In this document: positions 1 to 5,832 of the stretch, piece by piece
Layout of the letters: the number at the start of each line of letters is the position of its first letter
How positions within the stretch are numbered: the stretch's first letter is position 1
Program-made: the position numbers and the translations under genes
Assembly: GCA_001821155.1 (NCBI GenBank)
Contig: MHSB01000015.1
Location: 1 to 12,382 of the forward strand
DNA: 12,382 bases
Direction: 5' to 3'
DNA from: Candidatus Taylorbacteria bacterium RIFCSPLOWO2_01_FULL_50_130
Lineage (GTDB): Bacteria; Patescibacteriota; Minisyncoccia; Phycocordibacterales; UBA10002
Notes under the pieces: generated by a model
Seen by the model: only the letters and a program-made list of their open reading frames with translations
Database searches by the model: none
What the model was told of the DNA's origin: nothing

Positions 1-726
1 ATGCTCAAAATGCGCGCTACGCGAGCCGTCGCGCGTGCGGTAGGTGTAGCCGTCGGGATCAAGTTTTATCCCCGCGTTTCCCTCGTTTAACATCGGCTCA
101 ATCGCGAGCACCATGCCCTCTTTTAATTCCACCCCTTCTCCTTTTCTTCCAAAATTAGGGACAAACGGTTCCTCATGCACGGCATAGCCAACACCATGTC
201 CGGCAAGTTCGCGCACAATACCAAACCCCTTGGGCCGTACGAACTTTTCTATCGCGAACCCGATGTCGCCCACCGTCGCGCCGGCGCGCGCCGTTTTTAT
301 ACCAACTGCAAGCGCTTTTCGAGTTACCTCGATGAGTTTCTTCGCGCTCACATCTATCTTCCCAATGCCGACCGTTATCGCGCCATCGGTAAATAGGCCC
401 TTATGATTTAGGCCGAGGTCAAGTGAAACGATATCGCCTTCCTTCAAAATCTTTTCTTCTTCATTGGGAATGCCATGCACTACTTCATCATTTACGGACA
501 CGCAGAGAGCGGCTGGAAAAGGGCGCTTCGCTCCTTTCGGCGAATAGTTCAAAAATGAGGGAGTATCTCCATACTCCGCAACGAGCTTTAGGGCGAGTTC
601 ATTGAGCTCTTTGTTCGCAACACCCGGACGCGCCGCCGCCGAGACTTTTTGCAATATCTCTGCCAGCCGTCTCCCCCCTTCGCGCAAGACGGCAATTTCC
701 TTTTCAGTTTTAATTGAAATTGCCAT
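1..726 (-). CDS. map: Methionine aminopeptidase type I (3' end cut by window edge)
   Basis: I translated this by hand from the ATG at 724-726; the reading frame is open to base 1, giving 242 residues without a stop. The enzyme removes the initiator Met from nascent proteins in the cytosol using a two-metal centre. All five expected metal ligands are present: D103 (SLDLGL), D114 (FTDGA), H177 (AGHGVG), E210 (AIEPM) and E241 (HFEH, the last residues visible). The substrate-contacting His is H84 (VVHGIP). The family usually ends about 10-15 residues after the last Glu, so only the tail is missing. It is the last gene of the leftward cluster here, following adk and a UMP kinase-like gene, the common secY-adk-map context. 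No Shine-Dalgarno is seen; AGCT repeats abut the start. Identity is secure. Confidence 0.96.
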   Translation of the reverse strand, partial: MAISIKTEKEIAVLREGGRRLAEILQKVSAAARPGVANKELNELALKLVAEYGDTPSFLNYSPKGAKRPFPAALCVSVNDEVVHGIPNEEEKILKEGDIVSLDLGLNHKGLFTDGAITVGIGKIDVSAKKLIEVTRKALAVGIKTARAGATVGDIGFAIEKFVRPKGFGIVRELAGHGVGYAVHEEPFVPNFGRKGEGVELKEGMVLAIEPMLNEGNAGIKLDPDGYTYRTRDGSRSAHFEH

Positions 727-727
727 C

Positions 728-1010
728 AGCTTGTTAGCTTACTAGCTGTTTAGCTGTTTAGCCAGAAGGACTCTCCTCGCAAGCTAAAAAGCTAGAACTC
801 ATTTCAAAACCCTATCGCAATCCAAAGATTTGCGGTATTCGAGGAAAAAATGGCGCAGACGAGGAAGGTGTAGCCATCTACTCCGACCGAGGATAAGCCA
901 TTTTTTGCCGAATACCGCGAATCGACGAGTGCGTTATGGCTTCCTAAGTAATAGTGCCATGGTAGGGTTTTGAAATGAGTTCTAATCAGCTAACAAGCTA
1001 TGTTATAACT
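728..1010. repeat. AGCT-word spacer interrupted by a long hairpin element
   Basis: This 271-nt spacer lies between the UMP kinase-like gene and map. The left half (728-792) carries AGCT at roughly 8-nt spacing (AGCTTGTT, AGCTTACT, AGCTGTTT, AGCTGTTT), then the conserved loop-like segment CTCCTCGCAAGCTAAAAAGCT. The right half (983-1006) continues with AATCAGCTAACAAGCTA. Joining the two halves without 795-984 recreates the uninterrupted AGCT spacer seen elsewhere in this window. Confidence 0.8.
793..984. mobile_element. Long hairpin element (MITE-like), copy 1
   Basis: The outer arms 793-814 and 963-984 are a perfect 22-bp inverted repeat beginning TAGAACTCATTTC. A second nested pair is 827-854 against 897-923, both containing GCGGTATTCG and a run of A before TGGC. 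The centre holds GACGAGGAA and GTAGCC, followed by CTAC. It has no coding capacity. The outer pair is flanked by TA on each side. The element sits inside an AGCT spacer. It resembles a non-autonomous inverted-repeat element; a structured RNA or a REP-like sequence is the alternative. Confidence 0.6.
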
Positions 1011-1684
1011 GTGCCCCTAAATGCTTCCCCTTCCAAGTAATGTTCCAGATTTTTAAGGTCGTTGCCGTTCATAATGACAACTTCAAGCGAAAGTTCCTCC
1101 GCGCGTTTGGCGGCAATCGGGTCAAACGGGGTATTGCTTCCCGGCTCCCATGCTTCAGAGGGGGGAAGAAGCTTGCGGAATGCCGCCCATGAAATCTTTT
1201 CTATTTTCTTCGCGTCCGGAAATTTTCTCGGGTCTTTATCAAAGACATAATCAATGTTTGAAAGGTTGAGGACGCGCTTCGCTCTGCACTCGCGCGTAGC
1301 TTCCACCGCGTCAAAATCCGTACTGTGCCCCGGGGCCTTCGCGCCAAAGACGACAATGAGCGCGTCCACGCCGGGAAGCTCTGCCGGTTCAATAATGACC
1401 GAGCCGTGCGCCAGATGTTTGAATGCGCACCGAATAAATTCGGCATTAAGCATCAAAGCGCGAATGCCGACCCAATCAAGATCCGTTTGCGAGGGAGAGC
1501 CGAGTTCCTTCGCCGCCTCTTGATAGCGGCGGCATACCTTGCCGCCGCCAACCGTTATCACAAATCGTTCTCCGCCGCGCACGCGTTGTGCGATGATGTC
1601 CTTGAAAGAGCGGACGAATGCGGCATCAATTGAATCCGGCACGACGAGCGAACCGCCGAGAGAGATGATGGTGGGAGAGTTCAT
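998..1684 (-). CDS. pyrH: UMP kinase-like amino acid kinase family protein (archaeal-type PyrH)
   Basis: This is a 228-residue amino-acid-kinase fold protein, the usual length for UMP kinase, which converts UMP to UDP with ATP. Visible motifs are SLGGSLV (8-14) in the N-terminal phosphate loop, VGGGKVCRRYQ (45-55), GAKAPGHSTDFDAV (114-127) for nucleotide binding, NLSNIDYVFDKDPRKFPDAKK (140-160) matching the N-x-D-GVYDxDPrk segment of the family, and PGSNTPFDPIAAK (181-193). The DKDPRKFPDAK form is closer to archaeal-type UMP kinases than to the E. coli enzyme. The gene is bracketed by two long hairpin elements and lies between adk and map, not in the common rpsB-tsf-pyrH order. The start ATG at 1682-1684 has no Shine-Dalgarno. 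Another carbamate- or phosphonate-kinase-like specificity cannot be excluded. Confidence 0.8.
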   Translation of the reverse strand: MNSPTIISLGGSLVVPDSIDAAFVRSFKDIIAQRVRGGERFVITVGGGKVCRRYQEAAKELGSPSQTDLDWVGIRALMLNAEFIRCAFKHLAHGSVIIEPAELPGVDALIVVFGAKAPGHSTDFDAVEATRECRAKRVLNLSNIDYVFDKDPRKFPDAKKIEKISWAAFRKLLPPSEAWEPGSNTPFDPIAAKRAEELSLEVVIMNGNDLKNLEHYLEGEAFRGTVIT

Positions 1685-1698
1685 TGCAAAAGTAAATA

Positions 1699-1873
1699 GA
1701 GATGGTTACAAAACTATTTTTAAGCGAAATTTAGGACTTTTTGTTCGAGACGAGGAAAGCCAGCAAAATGATTGAGGCGTAGCCCGGCTACGACGAAAAT
1801 CATTTTGCGCCAGCTTGACGAAGTATCGGACAAAAAGGACAAATTGCAGCAAGAATAGTTTTGTAACCATCTC
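1699..1873. mobile_element. Long hairpin element (MITE-like), copy 2
   Basis: The outer arms 1699-1718 and 1854-1873 are a perfect 20-bp inverted repeat (GAGATGGTTACAAAACTATT and its complement). Nested arms follow: about 1735-1748 against 1826-1840 (GACTTTTTGTTCGA type), GCAAAATGATT at 1763-1773 against 1798-1808, and a tip CGTAGCCCGGCTACG at 1778-1792. It shares GACGAGGAA and a GTAGCC tip with the element at 793-984, although the outer arms differ. ATA flanks both ends (1696-1698 and 1874-1876). There is no ORF of note. It lies just upstream of the UMP kinase-like start. Confidence 0.6.
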
Positions 1874-2110
1874 ATAGTACTTAGTAGATAGACCATAGAC
1901 CTGAAAAAGAAATTCTTATCTATATATGCCCCTGCGCAAGCTCAGGGTGATTAGTTGAATTCGCCTCGCTCATACAATTTCCTTTTGTTTCCCCGTGCGG
2001 AGCACGGGGTGTTTGGCATATATAAGCTCCTCGGCTCGGAAATGGCAACTCGGGAGTTTTCATGTCTCTCGCTCTACGTCGCTTATAATCTATATTCTAG
2101 TTACTATAGT
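1874..2110. repeat. Non-coding spacer after adk: TAGT-word arms with nested hairpins
   Basis: The region 1685-2110 has no credible gene. After the hairpin element ending at 1873, the sequence starts with TAGTACTTAGTAGATAGACC-like words and ends (2084-2110) with their inverse (ATAATCTATATTCTAGTTAC). Between these are nested inverted repeats: TATATATGCC (1921-1930) against GGCATATATA (2015-2024), enclosing the perfect hairpin CCCCGTGC-GGA-GCACGGGG (1991-2009). AACTCGGGAGTT follows further right. No T-tract follows the hairpin on the minus strand, so it does not look like a normal terminator. Confidence 0.6.
1991..2009. other. Perfect GC-rich hairpin downstream of adk
   Basis: CCCCGTGC (1991-1998) pairs perfectly with GCACGGGG (2002-2009) across a GGA loop. 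On the plus strand it is followed by TGTTTGG and on the minus strand by AAACAAAAGG, so neither side offers a clear U-tract. It may stabilise the 3' end of the adk message or be part of a structured RNA; the function is unknown. Confidence 0.5.
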
Positions 2111-2701
2111 CTAAATCTCCAATGCTTTAACGATTGTTTGGTGTACTTCCTCCGGCGTCTGCTCGCCGTCTATGTCGTGGAAAATATATCCGGGGCGGTC
2201 TTTTAAATAATTGATGGACGGCAATACTTCGGTCTCGTACCACGAGAGCCGCCGGTCTATTTTTTCGCCGCCGTCGTCGTGCCGCGCGCGAAGAAGCAGG
2301 CGGCGCTTTGATTCGGCAGGCGACACGTTCACCAGTATAAGGTTGATAGGAGAGCGCTTGAAAAACTGCAGGGCGGAATCAAGCACCATGGACTCGGCGA
2401 TTTTTCGAGGGGAGCCGTCTATAAAAAGATGCTCTGTGCCCGTTACATTTTTGATGAGATTGTCGGCCCAGAGGTACACTGCCAAGAATTCCGGCTGAAG
2501 GCCGCCAGCTTCCTGAATTTCTTTGGCGAGCTTTGATGCGAGGGTTGTGCCGTTCATAAGCGCGCGGAAACCGTCACCCGTATAGGAAGAGAACTGCGTT
2601 ATATTCGGCGTTTTCCCTTTCAGATATCTTTTCAGCAGATCAACTTGCGTGCCTTTTCCCGAACCGGAAGGACCGGCGAAGATGAAAGTTGAAGGAGTCA
2701 T
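2111..2701 (-). CDS. adk: Adenylate kinase, divergent short-LID form
   Basis: This 196-residue nucleoside monophosphate kinase catalyses ATP + AMP = 2 ADP in the cytosol. The P-loop is GPSGSGKGTQ (10-19). The NMP-binding region is altered: TGDGFRALM replaces the usual TGDLLR, and GGLQPEFLAVYLW stands where G-LVP-D is typical. IDGSPRK takes the place of FDGFPR. The LID is short and lacks a zinc Cys set: RARHDDGGEKIDRRLSWYE keeps the R-x-DD...I-x-R-L pattern with the catalytic arginines. The secY-adk-map position supports the call. The stop codon TAG (2111-2113) lies at the edge of a TAGT-word repeat. Another NMP kinase specificity is possible given the changed AMP-site residues. Confidence 0.88.
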   Translation of the reverse strand: MTPSTFIFAGPSGSGKGTQVDLLKRYLKGKTPNITQFSSYTGDGFRALMNGTTLASKLAKEIQEAGGLQPEFLAVYLWADNLIKNVTGTEHLFIDGSPRKIAESMVLDSALQFFKRSPINLILVNVSPAESKRRLLLRARHDDGGEKIDRRLSWYETEVLPSINYLKDRPGYIFHDIDGEQTPEEVHQTIVKALEI

Positions 2702-2795
2702 AAATCAGTACTTAGTAACTAGTAGATGGATTATAGACCAGAAGCAAAAGAGAGGTTCATCTAATTACTATATTCTATCTATTATATTCTTCGTG
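2702..2795. repeat. TAGTACT-word fold-back spacer between secY and adk
   Basis: The left arm (2706-2738) reads AGTACTTAGTAACTAGTAGATGG and the right arm (2761-2803) reads CTAATTACTATATTCTATC and ends GCTAGTACT. The arms share inverse words (AGTACT/AGTACT, TAGTAA/TTACTA). The same words occur on the other side of adk at 1874-1901 and 2084-2113. The secY stop TAG (2796-2798) is inside the repeat. Confidence 0.55.
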
Positions 2796-4064
2796 CTAGT
2801 ACTCCCGCATGGACACCTGCGCGTCAATCTTTTTCATGAAGTCCAGCACTACCGAAACCACAATGAGAAGCGCCGTACCGCCTATCGCCAGCGAAGAGTT
2901 GCCGGTGATGCCCTGCATGGCAAGCGGAAGTACCGCGACGAGCGCCAAAAAGACGGCTCCGACAAGCGTAATGCGCGTGGTTACAGAACCAATATAGGCG
3001 GCAGTGGCTGTGCCGGGGCGCACCCCCGGAATGAACGCGCCGTTCTTTTGGAGATTGGTCGCAATCGTGTCCGGATCAAAAGTGACCGCGGTGTAGAAAT
3101 AGGTGAAGAGAAACACCAGCGCGAAGTAGAGGATGGAATAGACCCAGCTGTTGGCGAAGACTATGTTAAGAAATGAGGATAGCGAGTGCAAGATGGCGTT
3201 GTCAAAGGCAGAAAGTACCGTGGCAACCATCTGCGGGAACAGCATGATGGAGAGCGCGAAGATAATCGGAATAACGCCCGCCTGGTTGACGCGCAGCGGC
3301 AGATACGTGGAGACGCCGCCGTATACTTTCATCCCTCGCACGCGCTTGGCATAGGTAACCGGAATCGGACGCTCTGCCTCCGTAACCACCACGACGCCGA
3401 AGACCACGAGAATTGAAAGTGCGAGAAAGCCAAAATACATCGGAATATCGCTCGGATCAAACGCGAACGCAAGCTGTGACGCCGCGCCGGGAATGGAGGC
3501 CACGATGCCCGCAAAAATGATGAGCGAGGTGCCGTTCCCTATTCCGTATTCAGTCATAATTTCACCTATCCACATCATAAGGAGTGACCCTCCCGTCACA
3601 ATGATAACGTTGGTCGCCGTAGAGAAGAGCGCGAGATCCGAGATGACCCCCTGCCGCGAAAGGAGCACCAAAAAACCGAATGCCTGAATGAGCGCGAGCG
3701 GCAGGCTAAGGAGCCGTGAGTACTGCGCGAACTTCGCTCTGCCGGCCTCCCCGTCCTCATGATACATAGCTTTTAGTTTTGGCGACATCATGGTAAGAAG
3801 CTGCATGATGATGGAAGCGGTGATGTAAGGACCGACGCCGAGCATCACGATGGAGAGATTGGAAAGCCCGCCGCCGGAGAAAATATTCAGCAAGCCGAAA
3901 AATTGATTATTAGCGAGGAAGTTTGCAAGCTCCGCAACATTAATACCGGGAATTGGAATGGCAGAAAGAAAACGGAACGCAATGAGCATCGCGCCGATAA
4001 AGAGCAACCGTTTGCGCAGTGTGGAATCGCTCCAGACAAGTTTTAGTTTTTGCAGAAAATCCAT
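2796..4064 (-). CDS. secY: Preprotein translocase channel subunit SecY
   Basis: This 422-residue inner-membrane protein forms the SecYEG channel for protein export and membrane insertion. About ten hydrophobic segments are visible. Family hallmarks appear in order: FRFLSAIPIPGIN (TM1 region), NIFSGGGLSNLSIVMLGVGP with the plug and the start of TM2, MWIGEIMTEYGIGNGTSLIIFAGI (TM4-TM5), ERPIPVTYAKRVRG (cytosolic loop used by ribosome and SecA), PLRVNQAGVIPIIFA (TM7), and KNGAFIPGVRPGTATAAYI (loop before TM9). Length is near normal for the family. It follows rplO as in canonical spc operons. The start ATG at 4062-4064 has no Shine-Dalgarno and is preceded by an AGCT-word spacer. Confidence 0.98.
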   Translation of the reverse strand: MDFLQKLKLVWSDSTLRKRLLFIGAMLIAFRFLSAIPIPGINVAELANFLANNQFFGLLNIFSGGGLSNLSIVMLGVGPYITASIIMQLLTMMSPKLKAMYHEDGEAGRAKFAQYSRLLSLPLALIQAFGFLVLLSRQGVISDLALFSTATNVIIVTGGSLLMMWIGEIMTEYGIGNGTSLIIFAGIVASIPGAASQLAFAFDPSDIPMYFGFLALSILVVFGVVVVTEAERPIPVTYAKRVRGMKVYGGVSTYLPLRVNQAGVIPIIFALSIMLFPQMVATVLSAFDNAILHSLSSFLNIVFANSWVYSILYFALVFLFTYFYTAVTFDPDTIATNLQKNGAFIPGVRPGTATAAYIGSVTTRITLVGAVFLALVAVLPLAMQGITGNSSLAIGGTALLIVVSVVLDFMKKIDAQVSMREY

Positions 4065-4140
4065 ATTCTAGCTGATTAGTTTTTTAGCTTCCTAGCTTTC
4101 TAGGGAAAAGGCCTAACAAGCTAATAAGCTGATAAGCTAG
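4065..4140. repeat. AGCT-word fold-back spacer, rplO-secY
   Basis: This is a complete copy of the 8-nt word family: left arm TAGCTGATTAG, TAGCTTCC, TAGCTTTC; loop AGGGAAAAGG; right arm CTAACAAGCTAATAAGCTG and ATAAGCTAG. The left and right arms are complementary because AGCT is its own complement. The last TAG also serves as the rplO stop codon (4137-4139). Confidence 0.8.
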
Positions 4141-4580
4141 GAAGCTGTGCTTCCGCCGGCTTTTTCGATGGCCGCTTTGGCCGAAGCCGATACGGCGCAT
4201 CCGGTTATCGTAAATTTTTTTGCAACGGAGCCACTGCCCAGTATTTTAACGAGCGGAATGTTACCGCTTTTCCGCGAGATGATTCCTGATGACACAAGCG
4301 TTTCCGGATTGATGGCGCTTCCCGCATCGTACGTTTTTTGGAGCACTTCAAGATTCACCGGTACGCTCCTTTCCCGGAAACTCTTGAAACTGCGTTTCCC
4401 GCGCCCGCGTAATTTGGGAATGCGTTTTATCATGTCGCGGATTTCCGGGTACATTTTATGCCCGGCGCGGGCCGTTTGTCCCTTGCCGCCGCGGCCGGAA
4501 GTCTTGCCGCGCTTCCCTCCGCGACCGACTTCCACGGAGCGCTTGTTTTTATGTATTCGTTTTAGAGTATGAAATTGCAT
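4137..4580 (-). CDS. rplO: 50S ribosomal protein L15 (uL15)
   Basis: This 147-residue 50S protein helps late assembly of the large subunit. The N-terminus has the glycine- and arginine-rich rRNA-binding stretch VGRGGKRGKTSGRGGKGQTARAG (18-40), followed by MYPEIRDMIKRIPKLRGRG, the expected L15 linker. The C-terminal domain contains VSSGIISRKSGNIPLVKILGSG, matching the family's L-VKVLGxG motif. It follows rpsE directly; the usual rpmD (L30) gene between them is absent. The TAG stop is contributed by the adjoining AGCT repeat, giving a short C-terminus GGSTAS. No Shine-Dalgarno is seen. Confidence 0.97.
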   Translation of the reverse strand: MQFHTLKRIHKNKRSVEVGRGGKRGKTSGRGGKGQTARAGHKMYPEIRDMIKRIPKLRGRGKRSFKSFRERSVPVNLEVLQKTYDAGSAINPETLVSSGIISRKSGNIPLVKILGSGSVAKKFTITGCAVSASAKAAIEKAGGSTAS

Positions 4581-4645
4581 GGATTTGAAATATTGAATAT
4601 CGAATACCTAATTTCGAAAAATATATAATTTCCAATATTGAATAT
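4581..4645. repeat. AATATTGAATAT-word spacer, rpsE-rplO
   Basis: The 12-mer AATATTGAATAT occurs at 4589-4600 and again at 4634-4645, separated by CGAATACC and TTTCGAAAAATATATAATTTCC. The words are self-complementary in part (AATATT, TTCGAA), so the spacer can fold. It occupies the position where rpmD (L30) would normally be, but is far too short and has no ORF. Confidence 0.6.
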
Positions 4646-5305
4646 TTAAATTTTTTCGAGATTCGAGATTCGAGATTCGAGATTGACCTTCGGGGCTTTG
4701 AGCGACGAAAGGGCTTTGATGGTTGCTCGCGCGATGTTGAGCTTGTTCTTGCTTCCCGAAAGAATCTTGGCGTTCACGTCGGTAATGCCGGAAAGCTCCA
4801 AAACGGAACGCACGGCGCTCCCGGCAATGAGCCCCTTGCTTTTGGCCGGAAACAGGACAATGCTGGCGCTTGAGTATTTTGCGTCAAGCGCATGCGGGAT
4901 AGAATTGTTCGTGGTTCTCGCGATGCGAAGAAGGTGCTTTCTCGCGCTTCGCGTCGCTTTTTCTATCGCAAGCGCCGTATCCCCGGCTTTTCCGGTGCCA
5001 ACCCCGACAGCACCTTTTCGATTTCCGATAACCACCAGTACGCTGAAATTGAAGCGTCGGCCGCCGGCAACAACTCGCGCGACGCGCCGCACGTTAAGCA
5101 TCTTTTGGTCAAATTCTGGCCGCATCCGCTCCTCGCGGCGTCCTCCGCCGCGCCGACCGGAACGCTCTTGACCTCCGCGCCCATCTCCCCGTCCCCTGCC
5201 GCGGCGCCCGCCGGAAAATGCCGGACGCGCAGAAGACGGCGCCGTGGCTTTCGTCTCCGAGACTATCTTGACCGGCACGTTTTCAGTTTTTGCTTCGTCC
5301 GCCAT
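4646..5305 (-). CDS. rpsE: 30S ribosomal protein S5 (uS5) with RGG-rich N-terminus and repeat-encoded tail
   Basis: This 219-residue protein is longer than the usual ~165. The core (about 61-205) has the S5 N-terminal RNA-binding domain, LNVRRVARVVAGGRRFNFSVLVV then GNRKGAVGVGTGKAGD, and the C-terminal fold with VRSVLELSGITDVNAKILSGSKNKLNIARATIKAL. S5 contributes to decoding fidelity and mRNA unwinding on the 30S. Residues 1-60 are an added low-complexity region; 33-60 are almost all R, G, D and E. The last 12 residues, NLESRISNLEKI, are encoded by four CGAGATT heptamers (4657-4684 on the plus strand), so a spacer-type repeat extends the protein. rplO follows directly, without rpmD. No Shine-Dalgarno is seen. 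Confidence 0.97.
   Translation of the reverse strand: MADEAKTENVPVKIVSETKATAPSSARPAFSGGRRGRGRGDGRGGQERSGRRGGGRREERMRPEFDQKMLNVRRVARVVAGGRRFNFSVLVVIGNRKGAVGVGTGKAGDTALAIEKATRSARKHLLRIARTTNNSIPHALDAKYSSASIVLFPAKSKGLIAGSAVRSVLELSGITDVNAKILSGSKNKLNIARATIKALSSLKAPKVNLESRISNLEKI
4657..4684. repeat. (CGAGATT)x4 tandem heptamer inside the rpsE 3' end
   Basis: Four perfect, contiguous 7-bp units CGAGATT span 4657-4684 on the plus strand. On the coding strand they read AATCTCG and specify the residues NLESRISNLE of the S5 tail. Because 7 is not a multiple of 3, the units are read in successive frames. Related CGAATCTCGAAATTCGAA words encode the L29 tail at 9805-9834. Confidence 0.9.
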
Positions 5306-5392
5306 ATGTTTAGCTTGTTAGCTGACTAGCTTATTAGCTTTTTAGCTTTTTAGCTTCTGAATCTCCTAGCAAGCTAGAAAGCTAATCAGCTT
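5306..5392. repeat. AGCT-word fold-back spacer, rplR-rpsE
   Basis: Six or more AGCT words at mostly 8-nt spacing (TTAGCTTG, TTAGCTGA, CTAGCTTA, TTAGCTTT, TTAGCTTT, TTAGCTTC) are followed by the loop TGAATCTCC and the right arm TAGCAAGCTAGAAAGCTAATCAGCTTAG. It fills the whole spacer. The rplR stop TAA overlaps its edge. Confidence 0.82.
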
Positions 5393-5750
5393 AGAATGAT
5401 AATCCGCCTTCCCGCGCTCCTTCCGCAAGTGCCCGTATGGCGCCGGCATACAGGTACCCCCCGCGATCAAACACTACCCGCGTGATATGCTTCTGCTTCG
5501 CCCGCTCTGCAAGCGCTTTCCCCACCGCCTTCGCCAGTTCCGAAGCGCGTTTTGGCATGCGCGCGTCTTTTACCGACGTGGTAGAAGCCGCCACAAGCGT
5601 CGTCGACTTCTCATCGTCTATGAGTTGGGCGTAGATGCCACGGTTAGAGCGGAACACGGAAAGACGCGGACGCTCTGCCGTTCCGTTTACCTTCGCGCGT
5701 ATTCTTCGGTGTCTGCGTTCTCTTTTTAATTGTTTGGTGTTGCCATTCAT
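5391..5750 (-). CDS. rplR: 50S ribosomal protein L18 (uL18)
   Basis: At 119 residues this is of normal length. L18 binds 5S rRNA together with L5 and anchors it in the central protuberance. The basic N-terminus KQLKRERRHRRIRAKVNGTAERPRLSVFRSNRGIYAQLIDD carries the family's RPRLsVfRSnk-iYaQ-idD motif. The C-terminus RVVFDRGGYLYAGAIRALAEGAREGGLSF matches the FDRgGy-YhGRvkalAegaReaGL-F signature, with AGAI where many family members have HGRV. It sits between rplF and rpsE as in the standard spc order. The ATG at 5748-5750 directly follows an AGCT repeat with no Shine-Dalgarno. Confidence 0.98.
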   Translation of the reverse strand: MNGNTKQLKRERRHRRIRAKVNGTAERPRLSVFRSNRGIYAQLIDDEKSTTLVAASTTSVKDARMPKRASELAKAVGKALAERAKQKHITRVVFDRGGYLYAGAIRALAEGAREGGLSF

Positions 5751-5832
5751 AAGCTTCTTAGCTTTCTAGCTGACTAGCTTTTTAGCAAAAGACTGACCTA
5801 ACAAGCTAAGAAGCTAACCAGCTGATAAGCTG
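5751..5832. repeat. AGCT-word fold-back spacer, rplF-rplR
   Basis: Left arm AAGCTTCTTAGCTTTCTAGC, TGACTAGC, TTTTTAGC; loop AAAAGACTGA; right arm CCTAACAAGCTAAGAAGCTA, ACCAGCTGATAAGCTG. The whole 82-nt spacer consists of the repeat, and the rplF stop TAA is directly adjacent. Confidence 0.82.

Noticed and set aside
1062..1633. Plus-strand ORFs opposite the UMP kinase-like gene
   Set aside because: They are antisense shadows of a well-supported minus-strand gene.
1991..2009. Rho-independent terminator for adk
   Set aside because: The stem is perfect but no U-tract follows on the minus strand.
1955..2206. Plus-strand ORF of 83 residues
   Set aside because: It overlaps the 3' end of adk and a hairpin-rich spacer, with no RBS or recognisable domain.
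4683..5329. Long plus-strand ORFs opposite rpsE
   Set aside because: Shadows caused by the GC-rich RGG codons of S5; no domain is recognisable.
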